Assembly (NCBI GenBank): GCA_020310875.1 | Contig: CM035407.1 | Span: 85,329,342 to 85,393,341 of the forward strand | Origin: Ceratopteris richardii | Lineage: Eukaryota; Streptophyta; Polypodiopsida; Polypodiales; Pteridaceae | Length of the DNA stretch: 64,000 nt | Direction: 5' to 3' | Notes under the pieces: model-generated | What the model was told of the DNA's origin: nothing | Seen by the model: the letters and a program-made list of their open reading frames with translations, nothing else | The model's database searches: none | Part shown: one piece after another, positions 1 to 10,904 of the stretch | How positions within the stretch are numbered: the stretch's first letter is position 1 | Layout: each line of letters opens with the position of its first letter | Translations under genes and position numbers: made by a program

Positions 1-900
1 AAGAGGGCTGCCTCGAATGCCTTGGTTGCTCATACTTCTTCCATGGCTGAAATGGAGCTTTGGCATGCTCGTTTTGGTCATTTGAACTTCAATAGTTTGC
101 TCTACTTGCAAAAGAAGGACATGGTTATTGGCTTGCCTACACTTGAGTCCATTGAAAAGCATGCATGTGAAGGTTGCATTCTCGGAAAAATGCATCGTGC
201 TTCTTTTCCAAAAGATAGTCACACACACACTACAAGAAAATTGCAACTTGTTCATAGTGATGTATGTGGTCCGGTCAAGACTCCATCTTTTGGGAAGCAT
301 ATATATTTTGTTACCTTCATTGATGATGCTACTCGCCATACATGGGTGTATCCTATGAAAGCAAAGAATGAAGTATTTTCTTGCTTCAAAGCATTTTTAG
401 CTATGGCTGAAATTTTTTCTTCACAAAAGCTTTTGACTCTACGCACGGATCGTGGTGGTGAGTACATGTCACATGAGTTTAATGCTTTTCTTCGTGAAAG
501 AGGTATTTCACACCAATGTACGGTGCCATATACACCTCAACAAAATGGTGTTTCCGAGCGTAAAAATAGAACTTTACTTGAAATGGAAAGATGTATGGTT
601 AAAGGAAAGCATCTTCCTCATAAGTTTTGGATGGAAGTGGTCATGTATGCAAATTATGTGTTGAATCGCTGCCCTACAAAATCATTGAGAGTCATCACTC
701 CTTATGAGGCTTGGAATGGTCATAAGCCTATGGTTATTCATATGTGTGTGTTTGGTTGTTTGGCATATGCTCTTGTGCCATCACAACAACGTCACAAACT
801 TGATGACAAGGCAAAGAAATATATATTTGTTGGTTATAGTGCTGAAAGTAAGGGATATCGGTTGTACCATCCATTGACGAACACAATTATTGTGAGTTGA
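1..900 (+). pseudogene. copia pol fragment: GAG-pre-integrase and integrase
   Basis: The frame is open from base 1, so the window cuts the element and its gag and protease are not visible. The product starts in the GAG-pre-integrase zinc-binding domain (LWHARFGHLNF, then CEGCILGK) and runs through the Ty1/copia integrase core: first Asp in FVTFIDDATRHTWVYP, second Asp in LRTDRGGEYMS, Glu in PQQNGVSERKNRTL, followed by the usual FGCLAYALVP and FVGYSAESKGYRLYHP blocks. Integrase inserts the cDNA in the nucleus. The frame ends at a TGA at 898-900 exactly where copia proteins read V-S-R-D-V-V-F, so an Arg CGA has become TGA. The same frame continues at 901 into reverse transcriptase. Confidence 0.9.
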
Positions 901-2946
901 GATGTGGTATTTGCTGAAAATTCAGTTTTCCCTCTACTTGAATGCAAAAAACTGCCAACAGTTAGCTCACAAGATGTGTTCGATACACTCATGCCTTTGT
1001 TCCAAAATAGTGCGCTTGACTATGGCCATGTAGACCAGCCAACTGAGGTTCAAAGGGCTGAAAAATTCCAGCCAAATGGGGCTGAAAATGCAGAGAATTT
1101 CCAGCCAAACATGGCTGAAAAAATTCAGCCAAAAAGTGCCAAAAATGTTGGAAATTTCCAGCCACATTTGGTTGAACATTTGCGTCCAAATATGGCTAAA
1201 ACTGAGCACGAAATTCAGCCCACACATGATGTACATATTGAAGATGTTTTACATAATGAACGCATGTCTATCAAGAGTGCACAATCTATGCCAAAGTGGT
1301 TGAAACAAACTTTGCAGGACAGCAAATTGAGTGCACCTTTACTTGGTAGAACAAGGTCAAGCTCTCACCATGCATCAAGTAATTTTGTGGATTATTCTCT
1401 TATTGCTACAACATGTAATGAAGAGCCACTTTCTTTTGAAGATACATGTGACGATCCACAATGGATGAGTGCTATGCAATCAGAAATGGATTCCATACAT
1501 AGGAATGGTACTTGGGAGTTATGTGAATTGCCAAAAGGAAAGAATGCCATTGGTACAAAGTGGCTTTATAAGATTAAGAGAAAATCTGATGGTAGCATTG
1601 ATCGCTACAAAGCTAGATTGGTTGCCAAAGGATATGCGCAACAATATGGCATTGACTATGAGGAAACTTTTGCACCTACTTCACGCATGACTACAATTCG
1701 TACCGTGGTTGCATTGGCTGCCCATCGAGGTTGGAAAGTGCATCAGTTGGACATAAAAACAGCCTTCTTGAATGGAGATTTGCAAGAAGAGGTTTATGTG
1801 AAGCAAGCTCCTGGATTTGCTATGAAAGGGAAAGAGCATATGGTTTGTCGCTTGCATAAAGCCTTGTATGGTCTCAAGCAAGCTCCACGTGCATGGTATG
1901 ACAAAATACATAAGCACTTGATTGCTCTTGGCTTCACATGTAGTCCGATTGAAAGCACACTCTATGTACGTAAAAATGGGGCTGACCTTATAGTGCTTGT
2001 TCTTTATGTTGATGACATACTCTTGACTGGGTCATGTGATGCAAAACTTGACATTCTTATGGCTGATTTGCAACATACTTTTGATGTCACTTATCTTGGT
2101 CTTTTGAGCTACTATCTTGGCATCCAGTTTGTAGCCGTTGAGGGGGGGATTGTTATGCATCAAGCAAAGTATGTTGAAAAACTACTTCAACGTTTTGACT
2201 TTGAGGATTGCAAGCCAATTTCCACACCAGTTGAGACAGGATTTAGATTCTCAGTTGAGGATTCCAGTGATGCATTTGACACTTCTCTTTATCAGCAGGC
2301 TGTGGGATGTCTTATATATGCATGCAACACAAGGCCGGATATACAGTATGCAGTTTCCCAGTTGAGTCGATTCATGCATAGCCCTGGCACTAAGCATTGG
2401 CAAGCGGTGAAACGTGTGTTTAGATATCTTTGAGGCACTTTGAGCTTAGGTCTCTTTTATGGCAGAGATGTTCAGCCATGCTTGCACGCTTTTACAGATA
2501 GTGATTGGGCTAGTTGTTATGATACTCGCGTGTCCACTAGTGGTAATTGCTTTTTCCTTGGAGACTCATGCATATCTTGGTTGAGTAAGAAGCAACCTAC
2601 AGTGGCGACATCGAGTTGTGAAGCTGAGTACAGGGCAGTTTTCACAGCTGCAGTGGAGTGTATATGGTCGAGATGCCTATTGATGGATCTTTGCATGGAG
2701 ATTGATGCTGCTACGCATATTCTCACTGATAGTCAGAGTGCTTTGGCTGTTGCACGAAACCCAGTGTTTCATGCACTGACCAAACATATTGAGGTGCATT
2801 ATCACTATGTGAGAGAGCACCTTCATGCAGGAGATATTGATTTGATATATGTGCCTACACAAGATAATGTGGCAGACATATTCACCAAAGCTCTTCCACG
2901 GGAAAAGTTTGAAGCTAACCTAAATCAGAAACTAGTGAATGAATAA
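901..2946 (+). pseudogene. copia pol fragment: reverse transcriptase and RNase H
   Basis: In frame with the integrase upstream. It contains a linker with degenerate repeats (about residues 45-110), then copia reverse transcriptase: NGTWELCELPKGKNAIGTKW, YKARLVAKGYAQ, HQLDIKTAFLNGDL, LYGLKQAPRAWYDKI and the catalytic YVDDILLTG. The RNase H follows (DSDWASCYDTRVSTSGNCFF, SKKQPTVATSSCEAEYRA, TDSQSALAVARNPVFHALTK, DIFTKALPREKFEA). A TGA at 2431-2433 replaces a codon in R-Y-L-x-G-T-L, between reverse transcriptase and RNase H. After KFEA (about 2914) the sequence no longer matches the copia-A relatives, so the 3' end and LTR are missing. With two nonsense codons the polyprotein is dead; otherwise it is well preserved. 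Confidence 0.9.
1042..1225 (+). repeat. degenerate coding repeat in integrase-RT linker
   Basis: About five degenerate units of roughly 30-36 bases, each encoding a variant of A-E-(N/K)-F-Q-P-N. They lie in the linker between integrase and reverse transcriptase, where the copia-A relatives in this window have a non-repetitive linker. No function known. Confidence 0.7.
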
Positions 2947-3487
2947 ATAAGATGGAAATAGACTTGTTACTCATAGTAACTCAACAATGTGCTGATGGTT
3001 GGCTAACACAAACTCCTCCCAATATTGCACCAGAAGAGTACACCTCCTCCAAGAGTATAGAAATATTCCTCCAAATAGAGCACCTCCTAGATCTCCTCCA
3101 ACTTGCGTTGAGCACTTGCTAGAGGTCCTTGAGAAGATCATTACACAATGAGCCTTGGCCTCTATTATATAGTTTTGAGCCCATGTGAAAAGCACTTCTA
3201 CGATCACCAAAAGCTACAAACTTCCACTATGTTTAGCGTTATTCAAAAAAGCACCATGAACTCCAAAAGCTTTATCATGAAAATATCTCATCAAAATTTC
3301 TACTCCAAAAAACAAACACAATACACTGCACCCACCTGATATTGAATGGTGGTCAATTTGGGCTATTTTAGAAGCGTTTGTTCTAATACATTTAACCCAC
3401 ATGCTTTTGTTGTGGGATAACTCTACAAAATACATAATATATGATACAATTTATGCATTGGATCATTTGGCAATGATTCTGGCATGG
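2947..3487. other. no recognisable gene
   Basis: This stretch lies between the truncated copia pol fragment and the target duplication of the chromovirus. I see no coding homology, LTR ends or RNA gene. Short open frames on both strands lack domain motifs. It is the left flank of the chromovirus target; the same locus continues at 10412. Confidence 0.5.
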
Positions 3488-3492
3488 TGAAC
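3488..3492. repeat. target-site duplication, left copy
   Basis: TGAAC immediately before the left LTR; identical to 10407-10411 immediately after the right LTR. Confidence 0.9.
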
Positions 3493-4710
3493 TATAACAA
3501 GTCTCCCAAACTTGAGTCACAATCTCACACAGAATAATGGGTTTCGACACCACAAGATATAAAGAAGGCAAACAGAGTATACGCAAAACAAGAAGAGAGA
3601 GAATTTTATTATCTGTGCAGATTTACAAGTAGTTCTGATCTGCGTTACAAAATCTATCAGATTGCTTCAATGTGAAGCCTCATCCACCCGACCACCCCCG
3701 AGCTGATCTCAATCCCAATCTCAATCACAATCACAATCTCAATCCCAATCTCAATCACAATCACAATCTCAATCTCAATCTCAATCTCAATCTCAATCTC
3801 AATCTCAATCGCAATTCCAGAAGCCGAAAAACGATCATAATGACTGTACGACCATCATCCTTTTCTATCTCTCAGTCTTCGTCTTTTTTTTGGGATCTCC
3901 GCCTTTCGCCAGCGCACGACCAATCACGCCTTCCTAGACCCGCACTTTTAGAATCTGCATGCTCCAAGATAGCGTCTTTTCGCATGTCTCATGCAAGACT
4001 TCCGGACCACCCATGCATCTACTTTTCATGTCCACCATCAAGAATCGTACCTGCAAAAATAGAGGTTATCCTGCAACGCACTCACACACACGTCAATCAC
4101 CCAAAAATAACCCATATACCCATGTGCGTTTTCTAAATCCGCGAACATGAATAAGATGAATGAATGAAGGCTTCTCTCTCTTTTTTTTTTTTTTTAAAGT
4201 GTTGGAAAACGGCACTTTTCAAAACCCTGTAACTCAAAAACAGTGAGGAATCAGCTTGAGCTTGTGAGAGACAAAAATATTCAGTTCTTAAATCTGTACA
4301 ATAATGTTAGAGATGCCTCAGGTCCAAATCTGCTTCCAGATATCACTTTTGGGCCCTGCAAAATCGAAAATTCTAGAGAGAGATGAAAAACATGAAAAAT
4401 CTCTTCATTAACCTATCTTCATGGAACCAAATGAGACATAAAACATAGGAACTACAAAAAATTCAATCAAGTAAAGTTTTTCTTCTAAGAATACTCTACC
4501 TTTCTCTCATACAACACTTTTTCAGATTCCTTCATCTTCATGCTCAAAATTAACATACAAATTTCATGCGACAACTTTCTAGAGAGAGAATGTAAAAACT
4601 TATTGCTACAGAATTTTGCAGACATGATCAAAACATCCTAAACATAAAATTTCATTATTACCTATACACCTTTTTTTTTTCCAGGTGGAAAATCAACGTG
4701 GCATCTTACA
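3493..4710 (-). repeat. 3' LTR of chromovirus
   Basis: 1218 bp. On the plus strand it begins TATAACAAG where the other LTR has TGTAACAAG, so the conserved terminal TG has mutated to TA, and it ends CTTACA. It aligns with 9215-10406 along its whole length. The 26-bp length difference comes from two extra hexamer units, a longer T run near 4178-4196, a few bases near 4512-4517 and minor indels. Confidence 0.95.
3706..3815. repeat. hexanucleotide array in LTR (18 units)
   Basis: Tandem 6-bp units ATCTCA, ATCCCA and ATCACA. The first ten form a 30-bp block present twice, followed by a run of seven ATCTCA and one ATCGCA. The open frame through it (Asn-Leu and Asn-His repeats) is a by-product of the repeat, not a gene. 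Confidence 0.9.
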
Positions 4711-4726
4711 ATTCTCCCCCTCTTTA
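4711..4726 (-). other. polypurine tract
   Basis: On the minus strand TAAAGAGGGGGAGAAT directly precedes the 3' LTR. It primes plus-strand DNA synthesis. Confidence 0.85.
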
Positions 4727-4739
4727 AAGAACTCTGTCC

Positions 4740-5100
4740 TCAGAGTTGGAAAGAAGGATAATGTTCCATAAACTCATCTAAACCAACCCATGTTGAATCT
4801 TCAATAGGATATGCAAACCACTTTACTAAAATTTCCACTATTTCACGATTCCTAAGATGTGTAACTCTCCTATCCAATATAACTTCTGGTTCAAGTTCAA
4901 AAGTGACATCTTCCTTCAACTTAGATTTGTCCTGCAAAACATGATTAGGAACATACTTTTTAAGTAATCCAACATGGAAGACTGGATGAATTTTCAAAGT
5001 ATTAGGTAGGTCAAGTAAATATGCAACAAAACCAATTTTCTTTAAGATTTTGAAAGGACCAGCATAACGAGGAGACAATCGATGATCTTTGCCTAAACTA
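4740..5100 (-). pseudogene. chromovirus integrase C-terminus with chromodomain
   Basis: The frame begins in the C-terminal integrase part (LSPRYAGPFKILKKIG, HPVFHVGLLKKY) and ends in a chromodomain (ILDRRVTHLRNREIVEILVK, W at the aromatic-cage position, DSTW). Chromodomains of chromoviruses are thought to direct integration to chromatin carrying particular histone marks. It is in a different frame from the integrase core upstream; a one-base indel near 5095-5105, next to a TAG, breaks the junction. The conserved layout leaves little doubt about identity. Confidence 0.9.
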
Positions 5101-6094
5101 GATTTGATTTAGAAGGACTCACTTTCAAAAAAACCAGATCATTTGTTCTAAATTCCAAGGGCCTCTTTTTGAGATCATGATATAATTTCTGACGTTTCTG
5201 TGCATCTTTCATGTTTTTCCTTACCTTATTTAGCTCCAAATCCATGTTTTCAAGCATCTGTTTGGATATTTCAACCTGATTCTGTGAATTAAAAAGTGAA
5301 TGCGGCAGCAAGCAATTATAACCATACATTGCTTCAAAAGGTGTCATCTTAATAGAGGAATGCCATGCACTATTATATGCATACTCAACCAAGGGCAAAT
5401 ATTCAGTCCAATTGTTTTGCTTATCATTCACATACATGCGTAACATATTCTCAAGCACCCTGTTAACCCTCTCGGTCTCACCATCGGTTTGAGGATGAAA
5501 TGCAGTACTCATGCGTAATTCTGTTCCTATGGATTGAAATGTTGCTTTCCAAAAATTAGATGTGAACCTTGCATCCCTATCAGAAATTATACTTTTGGGT
5601 ATACCATGTAACCTAAAAATTTCTTTTATGAAAAGTTTAGCAACATGCAAAGCTGTATCAGTTTTCCTCATGGGAAGAAAATGTGCCATCTTTGTAAGAC
5701 GGTCCACGACAACAAAGATGGTATCATGCCCACTTCTGGTCACAGGCAACTTTGTTATGAAATCCATAGAGATGGATTCCCATTTTTGATCAGGCACATC
5801 TAATGGTTGTAACATGCCAGGACTCCTTTTAGATTTGGCCTTAACCTGTTGACATTTCAGACATTCTTCGACATACCTCTTAATATCATATTTCATACGT
5901 GGCCAGTAATATGAAGCTTTCACTTTTGCATAAGTTCTAGAAAAACCAGGGTGTGCAGAGAAAGGTGCATCATGACAGTCATGCAGGATCTTTTCTTTCA
6001 AAACAGATTCTGAAGAAATACATAAACGAGAATTACAATACAAATCATTATTTCTCAAATGAAATTTTCCCTGAAACATAGAACCTGGATTCAT
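5093..6094 (-). pseudogene. chromovirus integrase core
   Basis: Contains the H-H-C-C zinc-binding domain (HDCHDAPFSAHPGF...CLKCQQ) and the integrase catalytic core: Asp in SISMDFITKLP, Asp in IISDRDARFTSNFW and Glu in QTDGETERVNRVLENML. The typical NSAWHSSIKMTPFEAMYGY block follows. The protein would cut the target and join the cDNA ends. The frame differs from RNase H upstream and from the chromodomain downstream because of single-base indels at both junctions. The catalytic residues are intact. Confidence 0.92.
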
Positions 6095-6762
6095 ACCCGA
6101 AATTCCAAGATTGTTGCATAAAATAAATCTTCTTTTAATTCTTTTCCAATATCAAAATCAGAGGATAAAATAGAAATTGAACTACATAGGGGTTTACGAC
6201 TCAAAGCATCGGCCACCTTGTTTTCTTTTCCTGCTAAGTATTTAATATCAAAATCATATTCACTTAGCAATTGGATCCATCGTTTTTGTCTATTGTTAAG
6301 TAAAGGTTGAGTAAATATGTATTTAAGGCTCTGATGATCTGTTCTTAATTCAAACTTTACTCCTAGCAATAAGTGTCTCCAATGTTTAAGTGCGTGAACA
6401 ACTGCAAGCATTTCTAAGTCATGTGTTGTATAATTTAGTTCATGTTTCCTTAATTTCCTTGACTCATAAGCCACTACCCTCCCTTCTTGTGAAAGAACGC
6501 ATCCGATTTGGCTTCCACTAGCATCACATGCAACAATAAAAGGCTTCCCTAACTCAGGTATCTTTAGCACACAATTTTCGATAACTTTCTGTTTTAATTC
6601 GTCAAACACCTTTTGACACTTATCGTTCCATGTGAACTCTCTATTTTTCTTTGTCAATTCTGTAAGAGGATTTGCAATTCGAGAAAACTCCCTAATGTGT
6701 GCCCTCTCATATTGTGCCAAACCAAGGAAGCTTCTCACATCCCTCACACATTTGGGTGTAGG
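6091..6762 (-). pseudogene. chromovirus RT thumb/connection and RNase H
   Basis: Starts in the RT thumb ([13 protein letters not shown]) and runs through Ty3-type RNase H: Asp in VACDASGSQIGCVLS, Glu in HDLEMLAVVHALKHW, Asp in LRTDHQSLKYIF, and NKVADALSRK. The RT-to-thumb junction is shifted: one base appears to be missing near 6762, where related elements read Trp-Pro-Thr-Pro. The frame ends at a TGA at 6091-6093, where another indel shifts it to the integrase frame. Confidence 0.9.
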
Positions 6763-9179
6763 CAGTCAACTATGCTTTTAACTTTCTCAAGATCTATATG
6801 AATCCCTTCCTTAGAAAAAACTCTCCCCAAATAAGTCACTTCCCCTTTTGCAAAAAAACATTTACTCATCTTACCATATAGTTTATGCTCTCTTAGTTTT
6901 TGTAAAGTCTTCGTGAGATGCAATGCATGTTCATCATCATCCTTAGAATACACAAAAATATCGTCAAGAAAAACTAATATAAATTCATCAAGATATTCGT
7001 GAAACACATTATTCATCAAACACATAAATGTTGCAGGAGCATTTGTTAATCCAAAAGGCAAAACTGTGAACTCGTAATGACCATATCGTGTTCTAAAAGC
7101 GGTTTTGGGTATGTCCTTAGACTTTACTCTAATTTGATGATATCCCGATCTTAAGTCAATTTTAGTGAATACTGTGGCACCACTCAATTGACTCAGCAGT
7201 TCATCTATGTGTGGCAGTGGATACTTGTTCTTAATGGTTTTCTTGTTCAATCCCCTATAGTCAATACAAAGTCTGTATGAACCATCTTTCTTTTTCTGAA
7301 ACAAAACAGGTGCTCCCCAAGGTGAAACACTAGGTCTTATCAACTCCTTCTTCAATAGATCATCCGATTGGAGCTTCAACTCTTTCAGTTCATCAATATT
7401 GAACCTATAAGGTGATCTAGAATAAGTCTCACTTCCTGGATAAAGGTCTATAGCATGGTCAATTTTCCTAGGAGGAGGCATGCCCGGTAGATCATCAGGA
7501 AATACATCTGCATACTCATCTAAAAGTTTTTTAACATATTCCGGTATTTCCTCTTCTTTCTTCTTCTCTTGAAGGTCATGCACATAAACCAAATATGTCT
7601 CACAACCCTGTCGAATACCCCTAATCAACTTTATTGCAGAAATAGGAGAAAAACTTGAATTACACTTGCCTGTAAGACGATGTTCCTTCCCTTCTATTTT
7701 CAAAGTAAGGATCCCGCTTTCACAATCAATCACGACACTGTTATGAACTAACCAGTCCATTCCGATGATTACATCACATTCTCTCATTTCAATTACATGG
7801 AAGGTACCCAAAAACTTATGTTCTCCTAACATAAAATCAAGATTCTCAATACAGCCTCGAGTATAGTGTATCCTACCATTAGCCATCTGTACAGGTCTTT
7901 TAGTCTGCATCTCAATATGCAACCCTAAAGCTTCTGCCATCTTAAGTGAAAGGAAACAATTTGTACTACCCGAATCAATCAAGAAACTAACCTTACGTGA
8001 GGATATGTCCCCCATAATCCTAATCACCGATGCCCTTGAATGAGAAGAAGTTTTCATGCATTGAAGTCTAGGGCTAGAACACTTACCTTGATCATCCGCT
8101 TCCTCAATTGTCATGTTTTCTTCCTGTAGATGAGCTATCTTCGCTTGCATAGAACGGTTGATGGCCTTGTTTGGACATTCAAAAGTGCGATGTCCTTGTT
8201 TTCCACATCGAAAACAAAGTCCCAGCCTCTTAGCCTGCTCCAGGAAATCAGAATCACGTTGCCAGTGCATAACTTCTTGCTTCTTAGGTGTATCCGTTTG
8301 CTTCGGCTTTGGTCTTCCTCCTTGACCGTTAATAGAGTTAGTCGATCTCTGTCCATTTTGATTTATTGAAATAGGTCTTGGGGGTCGATGTCCTGTTGAG
8401 ATAAACCTTGATTTGAATGCCTTTTTCGTGGTAAACTTCTCCAACTTCTCAAAGTTTTTTGCTTTTGCAACCGCATCAAGAAAATCTACACATCCGGACC
8501 CCTTTACTTGATAGCGAAGCTCTTCTCGCAAACCCTCAATAAACTTGCTTTTCAGCGCATCTCCAGAAACTTCTAGTGCATACTTATGTAAACGCAAAAA
8601 TTTCTCCTTATATTCTTCAACAGACAAGTTATATCTATCATCCTCATGCTGCTTGAAAGAGTAGAATTCCATTTTCTTTTCCATCCGATAATGTGCAGAA
8701 CAATAACGATTCTCTGCTTGCTCTCGAAATTCTTTCCAGAGGATCGGACCTTCACGTGTTCTTGTCTGTATATAAGATTTCCACCACAGTTTTGTGACTC
8801 CTCGCAGATGCAAAATTGCCACCTTTGCTTTTGATTCCTCACTAAATACGCGCAGGTCAAAGAAATCTTCAAGTTCCTCAATCCATGCTTCAAGATCCTC
8901 TCCAGTTTTCTTCTCACCATCAAATTCATTTAATTTTGCTCTTTTGAACACTTGCTTGAGTGCAGATTCACCTGCATCATCGTCCTCTTCAGGTTCACGT
9001 TGCCGTCTAGCTCTACGTGCGTTTGATGTGCCCGCACCATTACCACCTTCAGCATTGAGGTCCATGAAAGCATTTGCAGTAGCCTCTTTTTGTTTGTTGG
9101 ATCTTTGTTTATGTAATTCTGCATTCAATCTATGGATAAGCTCCTCTTGTTCTTCTATCTTCTTCTTCAAAGCCTGCAT
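6744..9179 (-). pseudogene. chromovirus gag-protease-reverse transcriptase
   Basis: Starts at the ATG at 9179, just inside the primer-binding site; the frame is open further upstream only because it reads through the PBS into the LTR. Order: coiled coil at residues 1-25; gag domain near 100-250 ([27 protein letters not shown]); CCHC zinc knuckle near 320 ([14 protein letters not shown]); retropepsin near 398 with [13 protein letters not shown]; reverse transcriptase from about 600 with [33 protein letters not shown] and the catalytic FLDDIFVYS. About 811 residues remain before the frameshift in the RT thumb. The catalytic motifs look normal, so this segment is nearly intact. Confidence 0.93.
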
Positions 9180-9200
9180 CTTGTCCCGGAATCCAACTGT

Positions 9201-9212
9201 GCTCTGATACCA
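9201..9212 (-). other. primer-binding site (initiator Met tRNA)
   Basis: TGGTATCAGAGC on the minus strand, two bases inside the 5' LTR. This is complementary to the 3' end of plant initiator methionine tRNA. Confidence 0.92.
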
Positions 9213-9214
9213 CT

Positions 9215-10406
9215 TGTAACAAGTCTCCCAAACTTGATTCACAATCTCATACAGAATAATGGGTTTCGACACCACAAGATATAAAGAAGGCAAACAGAGT
9301 ATACGCAGAACAAGAAGAGAGAGAATTTTATTATCTGTGCAGATTTACAAGTAGTTCTGATCTGCATTACAAAATCTATCAGATTGCTTCAATGTGAAGC
9401 CTCATCCACCCGACCACCCCCGAGCTGATCTCAATCCCAATCTCAATCACAATCACAATCTCAATCCCAATCTCAATCACAATCACAATCTCAATCTCAA
9501 TCTCAATCTCAATCTCAATCGCAATTCCAGAAGCCGAAAAACGATCGTAATGACTGTACGACCATCATCCTTTTCTATCTCTCAGTCTTCGTCTTTTTTT
9601 TGGGATCTCCGCCTTTTGCCAGCGCACGACCAATCACGCCTTCCTAGACCCGCACTTTTAGAATCTGCATGCTCCAAGATAGTGTCTTTTCGCATGTCTC
9701 ATGCAAGACTTCCGGACCACCCATGCATCTACTTTTCATGTCCACCATCAAGAATCGTACCTGCAAGAATAGAGGTAATCCCTGCAACGCACTCACACAC
9801 AGGTCAATCACCCAAAAATAACCCATATACCCATGTGCGTTTTCTAAATCCGCGAACATGAATAAGATGGAATGAAGGCTTCTCTCTTTTTTCTTTTTAA
9901 GTGTTGGAAAACGGCACTTTTCAAAACCCTGTAACTCAAAAACAGTGAGGAATCAGCTTGAGCTTGTGAGAGACAAAAATATTAAGTTCTTAAATCTGTA
10001 CAATAATGTTAGAGAAGCCTCAGGTCCAAATCTGCTTCCAGATATCACTTTTGGGCCCTGCAAAATCAAAAATTCTAGAGAGAGATGAAAAACATGAAAA
10101 ATCTCTTCATTAACCTATCTTCATGGAACCAAATGAGACATAAAACATAGGAACTACAAAAAATTCAATCAAGTAAAGTTTCTCTACTAAGAATACTCTA
10201 CCTTTCTCTCACTTTTTCAGATTCCTTCATCTTCATGCTCGAAATTAACATACAAATTTCATGCGACAACTTTCTAGAGAGAGAATGTAAAAACTTATTG
10301 CTACAAAATTTTGCAGACATGATCAAAACATCCTAAACATAAAATTTCATTATTACCTACACATCTTTTTTTTTTTCCAGGTGGAAAATCAACGTGGCAT
10401 CTTACA
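9215..10406 (-). repeat. 5' LTR of chromovirus
   Basis: 1192 bp, TG...CA ends on the plus strand, next to the primer-binding site on its internal side. It should hold the promoter of the element on the minus strand. Near identity to 3493-4710 indicates a fairly recent insertion. Confidence 0.95.
9428..9525. repeat. hexanucleotide array in LTR (16 units)
   Basis: Same array as in the other LTR but with five rather than seven ATCTCA units in the final run: a slippage difference of 12 bp that arose after insertion. Confidence 0.9.
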
Positions 10407-10411
10407 TGAAC
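10407..10411. repeat. target-site duplication, right copy
   Basis: TGAAC directly after the terminal CA of the right LTR, matching the left copy. Confidence 0.9.
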
Positions 10412-10690
10412 CCTCTCTTAGGTGCACAATTGAATAATTAAAAGGCAAAATGTGAAGGTATGTGAAGCAACAGCGTACATAGAAGTGAAAGTATGGCCCC
10501 CCAATTAAAATTTTTGTTTTAGTCTAAAGTCACTACAGGACAAAACAAGGACGAAGTGTCGAACGGGAGGGATGTGTGGTTAATGTTATATTTTATGGAA
10601 TAATGGAATGTCTCGTTGGCTGCCCACTTTTGGAGCCAATCTTGGGACATCAAAGTGAGCACCAAAATACTCTTGCAGTTAGGAGCGTTT
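10412..10690. other. no recognisable gene
   Basis: Right flank of the chromovirus target. No coding homology, repeat or RNA gene seen. Confidence 0.5.
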
Positions 10691-10898
10691 GTGAACCGAA
10701 ACTCAAATCAAGGTAAGACATTATTCTTGAGGGACTAAGCAAGGTGAGCATAGACTAGACTAAGCAAGAGAGAGAAGTGCAAGAGACACACAGTGTGCGA
10801 TGCAGAGAAGTGAAGTGCAAAGTGTGCATGAAGAGTGACTAAGAAGTGTGCAAAGAAGTGTTAAGCTTACAACCAAAGATCCCAAGGTCCCATTGAAG
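10691..10898 (+). repeat. LTR fragment of the pol-less gag element
   Basis: Reverse-complementary to about 18035-18235, part of the LTR at 17696-18369. The match starts at GTGAACCG and ends in GATCCCAAGGTCCCATTG. It supplies the first part of an LTR whose second part is at 22839-23131 in opposite orientation. It is joined directly to the 3' half of a copia element: one edge of the inferred inversion. Confidence 0.85.
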
Positions 10899-10904
10899 CT
10901 ATGC

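Larger units (their letters stand above)
3493..10406 (-). mobile_element. full-length Ty3/gypsy chromovirus with TSD
   Basis: A complete element on the minus strand, 6914 bp: 3' LTR at 3493-4710, polypurine tract at 4711-4726, coding region 9179 down to about 4740, initiator-Met primer-binding site at 9201-9212, 5' LTR at 9215-10406. Flanking 5-bp duplications TGAAC (3488-3492 and 10407-10411) prove integration as one unit. Domain order is gag, zinc knuckle, protease, reverse transcriptase, RNase H, integrase, chromodomain, as in chromoviruses. Three frameshifts split the polyprotein, so this copy could not make its own enzymes. It sits in unrecognised sequence between two copia fragments. 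Confidence 0.95.

Noticed and set aside
2971-3435. Small minus-strand ORFs right of the first copia fragment
   Set aside because: No motif, composition like the surrounding non-coding DNA.
3672-4136. Open frame in the chromovirus LTR with Asn-Leu/Asn-His repeats (and its twin at 9394-9861)
   Set aside because: It is the translation of the hexamer array and flanking LTR sequence; reading frame survives only because the unit is 6 bases.
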